A stretch of DNA of 64,000 nt from QVMM01 sp047030855 (GCA_047030855.1 JBKYIJ010000008.1:1922001-1986000); one strand, 5' to 3'; counted from the stretch's first letter, positions 36,632-46,182 are shown. Numbers and translations: made by a program. The notes: a model not told the origin generated them from the sequence alone.

Positions 36632-38364
36632 TTACTCGTTGATTAATTTGAACAGTTCTTCCGCAGCATCGTGAGGCCCGTTCTTCGATTTCCCGTCAAT
36701 GGCAAGGCAAGTGTGGATTTCGCCGATCTTTACGCCGTTTTTTTTCATGTCATTAAAATATTGACGGACAAGTACTTCGGTTTCTTCGCGTTCCTGCACA
36801 GGTCCGAAAGGGTTGGCGAAATAAGATTTTACAAGCCCTTTTTCGGTAGTCGTTCCTTTTGCCTTGCGGGCTCCGTCTTCGAATATTCCGATAGCCTTAT
36901 TCAGATCGTCGTAGAATGATATTTTAGGCTCTACGTCTTCATAATTGTTTGCGTAAAGCATGATATCCACTTTGTATCCTTTTGATATCACCTCGTATGT
37001 CGAGATTGGTATTGTTACGCGTGCGTTCACTTTGTCAGGATTGGTATAGATGCCACGATCCAGCTGTTCGTACGCATACGAAGGATCGAGGTCGTCGATG
37101 CGGACAAATGCCCCGATTTCGGTTCCGTATCCTTTAATAGCGCCGTCCTCTTCTTTGTTCAGGTAACCCATGTCGTCGAAAATGACGCGCATGTGCCGGA
37201 TGTAACTTTCATTCAGCGTGCGGAAGGCTTCCAGACTTTCTGATTTTCCTGCGCCGCTGTCACCCATGATGATAATATTTGATTCTTTTCCGTTTTTCAG
37301 CACTATGTTCACCATAGCTCCGTGAATGGGCAGACGCTTTTTCTCTATCTGTTTTACATTGTGGAGCGTAAGCAGCATTTTCTTCATGTATCCGAAATAG
37401 TCTATATCGTCGCAATAGTTCGCATAACCGATAAGTATTCCGTTTTTCTTGTCTTTGTAGTAAAATGTGCGTTTTTCTTTTTCTCCGTCGGGATAGCCGA
37501 AGACATATATTATGTCCGGTTTTTTCCCGATATATTCGTTTTCTTTAGCCAGTTCGAAAAGATTTGCCAATCCGACGCCATGTACCATAAAGTCTTTGTG
37601 GAAATATACGAATGTGAGCATACTTCCAACTTTGGCAGGATATACAAACCAGTCGTCTTCGTTAAGGATTATATTTTCGAGAGGGTTTTGCGAATGTTCG
37701 TGAAAAATTCCGTCGCGGGTATTTTTCTTGGTGTAAGAAATGAAAGGCGGCTGAACGACTACCGTACTGATAAAGGGAATGCTTGCAAGCCCTTTGTATT
37801 CGAGCGGACAGTTCCATGCCACATCATTGAGGGTTAGGCTTGCGTTTGCACCCGAAGTCGATTGACGGAATACACGTTGTTCGTAACCGTTTACGGTTTC
37901 CTGTATGCGTCGTCCTGTCGATAATACAAGCTCGTTGAACATATCGTTTGCCTGAATGAAGCGGACGTTCTGCAATCCTTCACCTAAAGTATTATTCCGT
38001 ACAATGCTGTATCTTTCAAGTTTTTTTCCAGAACCCGAACAGCAGTTCGATTACTTCGATAAACAAATCTTTGTCTTCAAAAAAATATTGAGTATTTATT
38101 ATCTACCGCAATAACTTCCTCGATGTTAAAAACGGTTAATAATTTATAGACTTCTATTAATGATTCACAAAGCTCTTCGTCTGATTTGAAAGTCTCGAGA
38201 TAGTAGTCGTAAATGACAGGTTCGTCTTTTTTCAGTGTTTTGATGAAAGTTTCGATAACCTTTTTAAATCCGTAACTGCTTAACAGCTTTTGTTTTGTAT
38301 CACAATATTTCATTGTGAAATTTATCATTGCCCGTCCGCGGGTGAGTGTAAATTCCTGTAACAT
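36632..38364 (-). pseudogene. PEPCK/HPr-kinase-like P-loop protein, two apparent frameshifts
   Basis: The intact 3' part (447 codons from 37975) carries a PEPCK/HprK-type P-loop, IIMGDSGAGKSESLEAF (about residue 235 of that part), a metal-site-like VIFDDMGYL and YEQLDRGIYTNPDKVNARVT. It resembles Bacteroidota proteins annotated as phosphoenolpyruvate carboxykinase-like, but not the canonical ATP-PEPCK. The 5' part (38364-38077) is in another frame. One extra base in the A run 38079-38085 and one in the T run 38021-38027 break it. Removing both gives a continuous 576-residue protein through EDKDLFIEVIELLFGFWKKL. Substrate unknown: kinase or carboxykinase activity is inference. Confidence 0.7.
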
Positions 38365-38588
38365 ATTATATTATAGCTTTTTTTTATTTATATTTTATAA
38401 TTTGACAGGCTAGCAAAGTTAATAATATTTTTTTTTTATAAAATTTGCCTGTTTGCGTCTTTATCGGAGGGTTTATTTGTTAAATAATCTTTTACGCTGT
38501 TTTGTGTTTTATGCGTTGTCAAACCAAACCTGTTTTTCATGTGTTTATATATTAAATAAATACTTATCATAATAATAAATTAAAAATT

Positions 38589-39647
38589 ATGGCAACTTCT
38601 AAAATTACACAACTATTGGATGACCAGGCCGATTATCTTTTAAAACACACTTGTAAAACAATCGACAAATCATTGATTCACATTCCTTCCCCTACAACCA
38701 TAGACGATCTGTGGATCGAAAGTGACCGCAGCATTCCTGTATTGAACAGTCTTCAACGTTTGCTGGGACACGGGCGTCTTGCCGATACGGGTTACGTATC
38801 TATTCTGCCCGTAGATCAGGGTTTGGAACATACGGCAGGCGCTTCGTTCGCACCGAATCCATTGTATTTCGATCCTGAAAATATTGTAAAGCTTGCAATA
38901 GAAGGCGGGTGTAACGGAGTCGCTTCTTCGTTCGGAGTACTCGGTGCTACTGCCCGTAAGTATGCGCACAAGATTCCTTATATCGTAAAAATAAACCACA
39001 ACGAATTGCTTACTTATCCCACTTCGTACAACCAGATTCTTTTCGGAACGGTAAAAGAAGCATGGAATATGGGAGCAGTGGCAGTCGGAGCAACTATTTA
39101 TTTCGGTTCGGAAGAAAGCAGGCGTCAGATTGTTGAAATTGCCAAGGCTTTCGAATATGCTCACGAATTGGGAATGGCAACTATACTTTGGTGCTATTTG
39201 CGTAATTCCGCATTTAAGAAAGACGGTGTCGATTATGATTCGGCTGCTGATCTGACAGGACAAGCCAACCACATCGGAGTAACGATAAAAGCCGATATTG
39301 TCAAACAGAAATTGCCAACCAACAATGGCGGATTTACTGCCATCAAGTTCGGAAAGACCGATCCGCGTATGTATAGCGAACTTACTACCGATCATCCGAT
39401 CGACTTGTGCCGCTATCAGGTTGCCAACGGATATATGGGACGCGTTGGTCTGATTAATTCGGGAGGAGAATCTCACGGATCATCCGATCTTAAAGATGCG
39501 GTTTTCACTGCCGTTGTCAATAAACGTGCGGGAGGTATGGGACTGATCAGCGGGCGTAAAGCTTTCCAAAGACCTATGAAGGAAGGCGTAGAGTTGCTGA
39601 ATACGATTCAGGACGTGTATCTGGATAAATCAATTACGATAGCTTAA
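38589..39647 (+). CDS. fbaB: Class I fructose-bisphosphate aldolase
   Basis: A 352-residue Schiff-base aldolase of the archaeal/DhnA type. It cleaves fructose 1,6-bisphosphate to two triose phosphates. Visible signatures are VSILPVDQGLEHTAGASF (about residues 75-92), the strand IPYIVKINHNELL (about 134) carrying a lysine, and the C-terminal phosphate-binding GLINSGGESHGSSDL (about 291-305). It stands alone with a terminator; the 224-base gap upstream is AT-rich and I see no clear promoter element in it. Confidence 0.9.
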   Translation: MATSKITQLLDDQADYLLKHTCKTIDKSLIHIPSPTTIDDLWIESDRSIPVLNSLQRLLGHGRLADTGYVSILPVDQGLEHTAGASFAPNPLYFDPENIVKLAIEGGCNGVASSFGVLGATARKYAHKIPYIVKINHNELLTYPTSYNQILFGTVKEAWNMGAVAVGATIYFGSEESRRQIVEIAKAFEYAHELGMATILWCYLRNSAFKKDGVDYDSAADLTGQANHIGVTIKADIVKQKLPTNNGGFTAIKFGKTDPRMYSELTTDHPIDLCRYQVANGYMGRVGLINSGGESHGSSDLKDAVFTAVVNKRAGGMGLISGRKAFQRPMKEGVELLNTIQDVYLDKSITIA

Positions 39648-39681
39648 AATTAATAGTACAGACATCTTTTCATTTCAATTT

Positions 39682-39724
39682 AAAAGCGGGCGGTTCTCTA
39701 TTCTGAGATATGCCTGCTTTTATT
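39682..39724. terminator. Bidirectional terminator between fbaB and porT
   Basis: AAAAGCGGGC (39682-39691) pairs with GCCTGCTTTT (39712-39721) with one G-U pair and a 20-base loop. It lies between convergent stops. Confidence 0.65.
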
Positions 39725-39727
39725 ATG

Positions 39728-40453
39728 TTATTCGAAATTGAAAGTAAGCGTTATCATCCGCGACTTGCCCGAAGATATTGCCTGCGTGTATTTCATCATG
39801 TCCAGATCTGTTAGGTCGGATCTGTCCTTGTTTATCATATCCTTCAGTCCGAATGAAAAACGTAGTTCGGGCGATAGTTTAAACATCGGGAGATAAATAC
39901 TGCATCCAATCCCGATTTCCAGACCGTAATCCGTTTTATTGTATCTCAGTTCCTGTCCTTTTTTCGATCCTATCTCCGTACTTACATATGCGCCTGCCAG
40001 CATATATGGACGGATATTGTTTAATCGCTTCGCGCTGAATTTTATGTATATGGGAACGGTCAGATAGTTACTCCTCAAGTTGAATCTCTGTTCTTCACCT
40101 GTTGATTGTTCTCGGAATACATATTTCTTGTCTCCGAAATACAAAGAAGGAACGGTTCTTATATTGAAATACTGGCTGAGATATCTGTCGGCAATGATCC
40201 CGACGCTGAATCCGGGTGAATAGGACGGTATTTCGGCAAACCATACTTCTCCGTTTGCTTGCTGAACGCCTGTGTGCGACAATATCAAATCCTGCGCGTG
40301 TATTCCGACCGTGAAACCGAAACTGTACAGCCTCTGATCGGCAAACGGACGGTTTTGCACTTTCTGCTTTTGCCATTGTGCCTGCACATTACTTCCTCCT
40401 ATAAGGAAGAACAGTAAGCTTATTATTATATATGATTTGCGTTCCAAAGTCAA
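39728..40453 (-). CDS. porT: PorT-like outer-membrane protein of the type IX secretion system
   Basis: A 241-residue barrel protein. After a signal (about residues 8-26, ending VQAQ) it shows the PorT pattern: GFTVGIHAQDLIL, SPGFSVGIIADRYLSQYFNI, VPIYIKFSAKRLNNIRPYML, YGLEIGIGCSIYLPMFKLSP and a terminal TLTFNFE strand. PorT is needed for type IX secretion and gliding in P. gingivalis and Flavobacterium. No other T9SS gene is in the window. No in-frame ATG precedes the signal, so the start is probably a TTG (40453 or 40447). Confidence 0.75.
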   Translation of the reverse strand: MTLERKSYIIISLLFFLIGGSNVQAQWQKQKVQNRPFADQRLYSFGFTVGIHAQDLILSHTGVQQANGEVWFAEIPSYSPGFSVGIIADRYLSQYFNIRTVPSLYFGDKKYVFREQSTGEEQRFNLRSNYLTVPIYIKFSAKRLNNIRPYMLAGAYVSTEIGSKKGQELRYNKTDYGLEIGIGCSIYLPMFKLSPELRFSFGLKDMINKDRSDLTDLDMMKYTQAISSGKSRMITLTFNFE

Positions 40454-40761
40454 TTTCCTTACCTTTTATTATTTTATAAAACGCGAACTTTGCAAAGTTA
40501 TTATAAAGAAATCAATATTTAGTAATTACTTAGAATTGTTTAAAATTACTTGTTTTGCAGGCTTGTGCGGTTTATCTCTTAGTTGCTGGTGAACAATCAG
40601 TTATGTGTTTTTGTTTATAATCATATTGAAAACATAAATTTTTGTATTTGTATTATCTATCATAACAATTTGTAGAGATATCAAAATCTATCTATATTTG
40701 TTAAGTAAAACTATCAAATTAATAGAAACAGAAGTATTAAACGAATTTAAATTTTTAAGTT
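40454..40761 (+). other. Intergenic region holding the ferredoxin promoter
   Basis: This 308-base AT-rich gap between divergent porT and the ferredoxin gene holds no ORF I can support. The one clear element is the -33/-7 promoter at 40669-40700. The porT promoter was not recognised. Confidence 0.5.
40669..40700 (+). promoter_or_regulatory. Complete Bacteroidota promoter for the ferredoxin gene
   Basis: TTTG (40669-40672) and TATATTTG (40693-40700) are separated by exactly 20 bases, matching the -33 TTTG / -7 TAnnTTTG consensus for the Bacteroidota primary sigma factor. It is the best promoter match in the window and would give a leader of about 55 bases. Confidence 0.75.
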
Positions 40762-40929
40762 ATGGCTTATGTAATTTCTGAAGATTGTATTGCTTGCGGA
40801 ACTTGTATAGACGAGTGTCCGGTAAATGCAATTTCTGAAGGTGACATTTATAAAATTGATCCGGACACATGTACGGATTGCGGCACTTGTGCCGATGTAT
40901 GCCCGACAGAAGCAATTCATCCGGCATAA
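40762..40929 (+). CDS. 2[4Fe-4S] ferredoxin
   Basis: A 55-residue clostridial-type ferredoxin. Two cluster motifs are present: CIACGTCIDEC (Cys9, 12, 15, 19, followed by P) and CTDCGTCADVC (Cys37, 40, 43, 47, followed by P). It is a low-potential cytoplasmic electron carrier for enzymes such as pyruvate:ferredoxin oxidoreductase. It has a near-perfect promoter and a strong terminator, so it is a highly expressed single-gene unit. Confidence 0.95.
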   Translation: MAYVISEDCIACGTCIDECPVNAISEGDIYKIDPDTCTDCGTCADVCPTEAIHPA

Positions 40930-40949
40930 AGTATTTTGCTGAAAGAAAA

Positions 40950-40988
40950 AATAAAGAGGCTGTTATTTAACAGCCTCTTTATTTTTTT
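40950..40988. terminator. Strong bidirectional terminator
   Basis: AATAAAGAGGCTGTTA (40950-40965) pairs with TAACAGCCTCTTTATT (40968-40983) in a perfect 16-bp stem with a two-base gap; T runs follow on both strands. It ends the ferredoxin transcript and overlaps the last codons and stop of the convergent exosortase-like gene. Confidence 0.9.
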
Positions 40989-41673
40989 CCTTTAATTTCT
41001 GTTTCGCTTTTTGATATGGCAGATTGAAAGCTTCTTCCCAGATCAGCCAAAGAATAAACATTATTCCGTTATAATACAGCCACCTGAACACATCTTTATG
41101 GAAAAATTCGAACCAGTCCATACTGAATTTCCAGTAAGTTTCTTTTGTATTGTCCCACTGTGTGTTGTTGTACCATTCGTTGAAAGGAATAAACCAATCG
41201 GGAAAACTGCCTTTTGTTATGAACACTATCCCTATCAGGCGTACTAAATTTATAAGATAAAGGAAAGCCATAGAAAGCGGAATAAACCAGATTTTCTTTT
41301 TTACTGGCCCGTAATATAAGGCTATCAGAAGGCCGAACATTATCATTTGCTTAACGCCTGAACATTCCCATATTATGTTGATTATTATTGAATTGTCGAA
41401 ATATATGTAAGTGCCGTTGATGTGAAAATCGCTATATCCGAATACGTTGACGATGATCCAGTGAGTAACTTCGGCTGTCCATAAACAGACCGGTTCAATA
41501 CGGCTGGTAATCTCTTTTCCGAAAAGAAAAACCTGTTCACCGCTTTTGCTCTCGTCTATGCACAATTTCCAAATGAAATCAATGGATATAAAGAGTAACA
41601 AAAACCAGATGATATTTTTGAAAGGCTTTATTAGTTCGTAAAATTCGTAAAGTTTTGTTTTTATAGAAGTCAT
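40963..41673 (-). CDS. Exosortase/archaeosortase family transmembrane protein
   Basis: A 236-residue protein with about five to six membrane segments. The exosortase triad is visible: cysteine in WECSGVKQM (Cys104), arginine in LINLVRLIGI (Arg145) and histidine in WFEFFHKDVF (His192). Exosortases are thought to cleave and re-anchor proteins with C-terminal PEP-CTERM-like sorting signals. The size fits the short Bacteroidota types (XrtF/XrtN-like). No substrate or associated gene is adjacent. The ATG at 41673 is used; a TTG three bases earlier is possible. Confidence 0.8.
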   Translation of the reverse strand: MTSIKTKLYEFYELIKPFKNIIWFLLLFISIDFIWKLCIDESKSGEQVFLFGKEITSRIEPVCLWTAEVTHWIIVNVFGYSDFHINGTYIYFDNSIIINIIWECSGVKQMIMFGLLIALYYGPVKKKIWFIPLSMAFLYLINLVRLIGIVFITKGSFPDWFIPFNEWYNNTQWDNTKETYWKFSMDWFEFFHKDVFRWLYYNGIMFILWLIWEEAFNLPYQKAKQKLKEKNKEAVK

Positions 41674-41832
41674 CAATAAAAAGTTTCGTTGCGAAATTAA
41701 AAAAAAATATAATCTTATGGATAAAAATGTTACGAATTAGCAATAATGTAACAACATATAATTTTTTTTAATTTACTTTGCACACTTTGTACATTCAATC
41801 TTATTCTCTAAACATATCGAATATTTATTATA

Positions 41833-43128
41833 ATGTCAACACTTAATAAAATACGTATTATCCTTATATTATCGGTGATATCCATATCTTCGGCATATAC
41901 ACAGAGTAACAGTACGACATCTCCGTACAGCAGATATGGTTACGGCGTATTGTCAGATAAAGGCGTAGGATTATCGAGAGGAATGGGAGGAATTTCTTAC
42001 GGACTGCGCGGGCTAAACGCAAATCCGGGCAACCCTGCTTCTTATTCAGGGGTGGACTCTCTGACATTTATATTTGATTTGGGAATTTCTTATTCCAATG
42101 CCCGATTGAGCGACTCGGGCGGATCGCAGAATGACAATAACGGAGGACTGGATTATCTGACGATCTTGTTTCCTATATCAAAACGTTTAGGCGTGAGTGC
42201 AGGGTTTTTACCTTATTCATCGGTAGGTTACAGTTTCGGGAGCGTTCAGGAAATAGACGGGGCGGCTTATCAAAAATATTTTTCGGGTTCCGGCGGATTA
42301 AGTCAGGTTTACGGTGGTATCGCTTATGAACCGTTTAACGGAATTTCTATCGGTGCTAATGTCTCATATTTGTATGGTACAATAACGCATAACAGAAACA
42401 TTCCTGTTATATCCGAAAATGCATATACCCGTTCAGAATATCGAAAGCTCAGGGTAAATGCCGCTAAATTTGATTTTGGTTTGCAGTATCAGTTTCCTGC
42501 CTTTAAAGGAAAAACTCTGACGCTGGGAGCCGTGTACAGCCCCAAAATAAGTCCGAATGCGAGAATAAAAGGCATAGATATGATGGCGTCGGGCGATACA
42601 ATCAGTATATTGCCGTCGACCAAAGCGGATGCGGAACTTCCGCAATCATTCGGTTTTGGTTTTACGTTAAAGACTAATAAATTATTATTCGGTGCTGATG
42701 TTACTTTCCAGAACTGGAAAAAGCTTAATTATTCGGACAGGATGGCTGACAGCATGACTGTCGACAACAGGTTTAACGACAGATGGAGATTTAATGCCGG
42801 CGTGGAATACGTTATTAATCCCAATAGCCGTAATTTCTTTCATAGGATGAAGTTCAGAGGAGGAGTGAATTACAGCAATTCTTATATAAACGTTCATAAT
42901 TCGCAGAACAATAATACCGACGGTTATAACGAATACGGAGCTACTGTCGGCTTCGGCTTGCCGTTCAGAGATACTTATACGAATCGTACTTCGTATGTTA
43001 ACATAAGCTTCGAATATACCAACTTAAGCCCGAAATATAAGAACGGTATGATTAAGGAACAATATTTCGGCGTTTCTATCGGAGTGAATATTAACGATCT
43101 TTGGTTTATGAAAAACAAATTCAAGTAA
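41833..43128 (+). CDS. Outer-membrane beta-barrel protein (FadL/OmpP1-like)
   Basis: A 431-residue protein with a signal peptide (about residues 1-23), then SPYSRYGYGVLSDKGVGLSR and NANPGNPASYSGVDSLTF, the opening typical of Bacteroidota FadL/TodX-like barrels. Alternating amphipathic strands fill the rest (GAVYSPKISPN, FGADVTFQNWKKL). FadL-like proteins import hydrophobic molecules, but no substrate can be named here. lptC follows after 29 bases and a PpiD-like chaperone after that. Confidence 0.75.
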   Translation: MSTLNKIRIILILSVISISSAYTQSNSTTSPYSRYGYGVLSDKGVGLSRGMGGISYGLRGLNANPGNPASYSGVDSLTFIFDLGISYSNARLSDSGGSQNDNNGGLDYLTILFPISKRLGVSAGFLPYSSVGYSFGSVQEIDGAAYQKYFSGSGGLSQVYGGIAYEPFNGISIGANVSYLYGTITHNRNIPVISENAYTRSEYRKLRVNAAKFDFGLQYQFPAFKGKTLTLGAVYSPKISPNARIKGIDMMASGDTISILPSTKADAELPQSFGFGFTLKTNKLLFGADVTFQNWKKLNYSDRMADSMTVDNRFNDRWRFNAGVEYVINPNSRNFFHRMKFRGGVNYSNSYINVHNSQNNNTDGYNEYGATVGFGLPFRDTYTNRTSYVNISFEYTNLSPKYKNGMIKEQYFGVSIGVNINDLWFMKNKFK

Positions 43129-43157
43129 GACCTTTTGTACTTCATAATAAAAACAGA

Positions 43158-43850
43158 ATGAGAGAGTTTTGCCTTACATTTTGGAAGCAAGTAAAATTAA
43201 TTGTATTTCTTCTCTTTCTGTTCATTGCCTTTTCTGCTTGTAATAAGGAAAAAAAAGAATATGTCGATACTCCTTTCGATAGAGAGAAACTGCCTTCGAT
43301 GGCAACGGACAGTGTTACGGAACTGATTTCCGATTCGGGGCTTATTAAGTATAAAATGATCGCCGATAAGTGGCTGGTGTTTGATAATGCCGCCGATCCG
43401 TACTGGTTTTTTCCCGAAGGTATTTATTTGGAACAATTCGATACGACGTTTCAGATAGAAGCTGTATTGAAAGCCGATACGGCGTGGAATTATACTCAAA
43501 AAAAGCTGTGGAAGCTTAAAGGGCATGTCTTTATATATAATACTCTTAACGAAACGTTTAAAAGCGAAGAACTGTTCTGGAACGAAAGAACAGGGCAGGT
43601 CTACTCCGATAAATACATAGAGATTGTTCGTCCCGAAAAGCTGACTCTTAAAGGAATAGGTTTTGAATCCAATCAGCAAATGACAAATTACAGAATATTC
43701 AGACCTTATGACTCTGATATGTATTTTGAAGAAGAAAACGCTGAAAATTCTGCTGACAGCCTTTCAGGCAGTCCTCCGAATATGGCGCCGCCCAGAGTGA
43801 ATACGTCGGCATCTGTTATTCCTGCCGACGGAAAAGTTGTGTCGAAATAA
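43158..43850 (+). CDS. lptC: LptC-like LPS export lipoprotein
   Basis: A 230-residue protein from the ATG at 43158; a longer form from 43101 would overlap the upstream gene and lack a signal. The N-terminus is a lipobox signal (LFLFIAFSAC). The rest matches LptC: FPEGIYLEQFDTTF, LKGHVFIYNTLNETFKSEEL and YSDKYIEIVRPEKLTLKGIG. It is a periplasmic bridge component of LPS transport. E. coli LptC is membrane-anchored, whereas lipoprotein forms are common in Bacteroidota. Confidence 0.82.
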   Translation: MREFCLTFWKQVKLIVFLLFLFIAFSACNKEKKEYVDTPFDREKLPSMATDSVTELISDSGLIKYKMIADKWLVFDNAADPYWFFPEGIYLEQFDTTFQIEAVLKADTAWNYTQKKLWKLKGHVFIYNTLNETFKSEELFWNERTGQVYSDKYIEIVRPEKLTLKGIGFESNQQMTNYRIFRPYDSDMYFEEENAENSADSLSGSPPNMAPPRVNTSASVIPADGKVVSK

Positions 43851-43990
43851 TTTTATCGGATAAATTAGTCTGATATTTTTATATTTTTTACGAAATTAAG
43901 TTATTTTAAAACCAAATTTATTATCTTCGTGCCCTGTATTTTTATTAAAAATAAAATAATAACATAAAATTTAAAATAGTTTAGTAACCA

Positions 43991-46111
43991 ATGGCTACAT
44001 TACAAAAAATCAGGAATAAAGGCGGACTGCTCGTTGTGGTATTAGGCGTAGCTTTGCTGGCTTTTATTTTAGGAGACTTGTTTACTTCGGGTAATACCTT
44101 GTTTAACAAATTTAGGGATAAAGCATTTATTGTTGACGGAGAGGTTGTGTCGACAGGCGATTATCAGAACAGAATAACTGAATTTGAAGAATTTCAAAAA
44201 TTTATGTCAGGCAGGAAATCGCTTGATCCAGAAATGAGTGAACAGCTTCGGGAAGAAGTATATCGCCAGATGGTTAAAGAAAAGATGCTGGATGAAGAAT
44301 GCGGCAAATTGGGCATTACCGTTACTTCTGATGAAATGACTGAAATGGTATACGGAGAGAATGTATCTTCTCTTTTGGCTCAAATGTTTACCGATCCTAA
44401 CACAAGGCAACTGAACCGCGAGGCTTTGATCGGTTTTGTTAATTTTGTTCAGACAGACATTAACTCTGTTCCTGACGAGCAAAAACTTCAGCTTCTTAAT
44501 ATGAAGCAACAGTGGATAGTTATTCAAAATCTGATGAAATACGGACGTTTGGAAGAAAAATACAATGCGCTTATTTTTTCTTCTTTGTCTACAAACGACT
44601 TGGAAGCGAAATCGTATTACGATGATTCGAAATATTCTACAAACGTTGCGTACGTTGTAAACAGGTATTCCAATATACCGGATTCTACAGTATCCGTTTC
44701 TGATAAGGAAATTGAGAAACTATACAATGAAAGAAAAAACAACTTCAAGCTTCCTACCGATTTAAGAAAAGTTTCTTATATCGTAAAAGATGTCGTACCG
44801 AGTGAGAGCGACTATAAAGATGTTGAAGATCAGATGAAGTCTGTTTATGATAAGATGTTGACGACTAATAATCCTGCACTTTTGGTTTCAGACTATTCTG
44901 AAGTTCCGTATCAGGACGTCTTTTTTTCGGAAGCATCGCTTGATGCCAATCAGAAGAACTTTGCACAAACCGCATCTGTCGGCGATGTACTTGCCCCTGT
45001 ACGTGAAAATGAAGCATTTTATTTATATAAGTTAGTAGATAAGACGACTGCACCCGACTCGGTTAAGGTAAGAGCTATTATGTATCCTCAGGGAGAAGAT
45101 ATCGCAGCAGCCAATAACAGGGCAGACAGTATTATTAATGTCGTAAATGCTGGAAAAACTTTCGTTCAGGTAGCTACAGAACTGAACTATCAGCCTAACG
45201 GCGGAGAAATTGGCTGGATAATGGAACCTTCCGTTGCAAGCGAAGGAGAAGATTTCGTCAGAAAATGCTTTACTTCACCAAAAGGAAGCATCCTTAGATT
45301 TGAGGATAAAGGCATGATCAGGCTCATTTATATTGAAGACGTTACCCGTCCTGTTCAGAAAGTTAAATTAGCTGTTGTCAGAATGTCTGTCGAACCGAGT
45401 GATAAGACTATCTACGATATAGATAACGAAATGAATCAGTTTGTAGCCGAATACGGAAACGCTGCTAATTTCGTAAAAGGCGCTACCGAAAAAGGATATA
45501 ACCTGATGCCCGAAATGATGTTGAGACCTTCAAGTACTGGATTACCTCAGGTTCAGGGATCTCGTCAGATCATACATTGGGCATTCAATGAGAAAGTAGG
45601 TTCTGTGAAAAAATTTGATCTTAACAACTATCGTGTCGTTGCTCTGATAGACGAAGATATCAAGGCGGGTTATGCTCCTATATCTGAAGTTTCTGATATG
45701 TTGAAGGCTGAAATCATTAACGATAAGAAAGCCGAAAAGATGATATCCGATATGAAATCTAAAAATATCGGCACATTGGACGGTTATGCACAGGCTCTCG
45801 GTTCAAAAGTGGATACTGTAAATTATGTAATGTTTACGTCTTCTAACCTGATGGGTGTCGGACGCGAACCTATATTCAATGTCGTAGCTGCTCACAGCGA
45901 AGTGAATAAAGTTGAAGGACCGTTGAAAGGCAGTAGCGGCGTTTATGTGCTGAGTGCGGTTAACCGTACGGAAGATGCGGCTGAATATAACGCTCAGATG
46001 GTTAAACAAAACCTTAACTTTTCTTATATGTATCGTTTAAATTCAGATGTATTATTCGGTGTCCTTACAGAGAAGCTTAAAGTTGAGGATAACAGGGTGA
46101 AATTCTTTTGA
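43991..46111 (+). CDS. PpiD/SurA-like periplasmic peptidyl-prolyl isomerase
   Basis: A 706-residue protein with one N-terminal membrane anchor (LLVVVLGVALLAFILGDLF, about residues 13-31) and a SurA-N-like chaperone region (about 40-200). A parvulin domain lies near residues 350-450 (RADSIINVVNAGKTFVQVAT, NGGEIGWIM). It probably assists folding of outer-membrane proteins in the periplasm, as PpiD does. A TATCTTCG sequence at 43922-43929 resembles a -7 element. A terminator follows. Confidence 0.85.
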   Translation: MATLQKIRNKGGLLVVVLGVALLAFILGDLFTSGNTLFNKFRDKAFIVDGEVVSTGDYQNRITEFEEFQKFMSGRKSLDPEMSEQLREEVYRQMVKEKMLDEECGKLGITVTSDEMTEMVYGENVSSLLAQMFTDPNTRQLNREALIGFVNFVQTDINSVPDEQKLQLLNMKQQWIVIQNLMKYGRLEEKYNALIFSSLSTNDLEAKSYYDDSKYSTNVAYVVNRYSNIPDSTVSVSDKEIEKLYNERKNNFKLPTDLRKVSYIVKDVVPSESDYKDVEDQMKSVYDKMLTTNNPALLVSDYSEVPYQDVFFSEASLDANQKNFAQTASVGDVLAPVRENEAFYLYKLVDKTTAPDSVKVRAIMYPQGEDIAAANNRADSIINVVNAGKTFVQVATELNYQPNGGEIGWIMEPSVASEGEDFVRKCFTSPKGSILRFEDKGMIRLIYIEDVTRPVQKVKLAVVRMSVEPSDKTIYDIDNEMNQFVAEYGNAANFVKGATEKGYNLMPEMMLRPSSTGLPQVQGSRQIIHWAFNEKVGSVKKFDLNNYRVVALIDEDIKAGYAPISEVSDMLKAEIINDKKAEKMISDMKSKNIGTLDGYAQALGSKVDTVNYVMFTSSNLMGVGREPIFNVVAAHSEVNKVEGPLKGSSGVYVLSAVNRTEDAAEYNAQMVKQNLNFSYMYRLNSDVLFGVLTEKLKVEDNRVKFF

Positions 46112-46136
46112 TAATAAAATAAAACTTCATAAGGAG

Positions 46137-46167
46137 CCTCACTCGTTTTAAGGGTGAGGTTTTTTGT
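46137..46167 (+). terminator. Rho-independent terminator after the PpiD-like gene
   Basis: CCTCACTC (46137-46144) pairs with GGGTGAGG (46152-46159), followed by TTTTTT. Confidence 0.85.
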
Positions 46168-46182
46168 TTTAATACAATAAGT

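Noticed and set aside
38670..39476. 268-codon open frame antisense to the aldolase gene
   Set aside because: It mirrors a strongly conserved aldolase gene on the other strand. The translation has no family pattern and no start context, so it is a codon-usage shadow.
43101..43157. Longer LptC form overlapping the upstream barrel gene
   Set aside because: It would bury the lipobox signal 19 residues inside the protein; the ATG at 43158 gives a normal lipoprotein signal.
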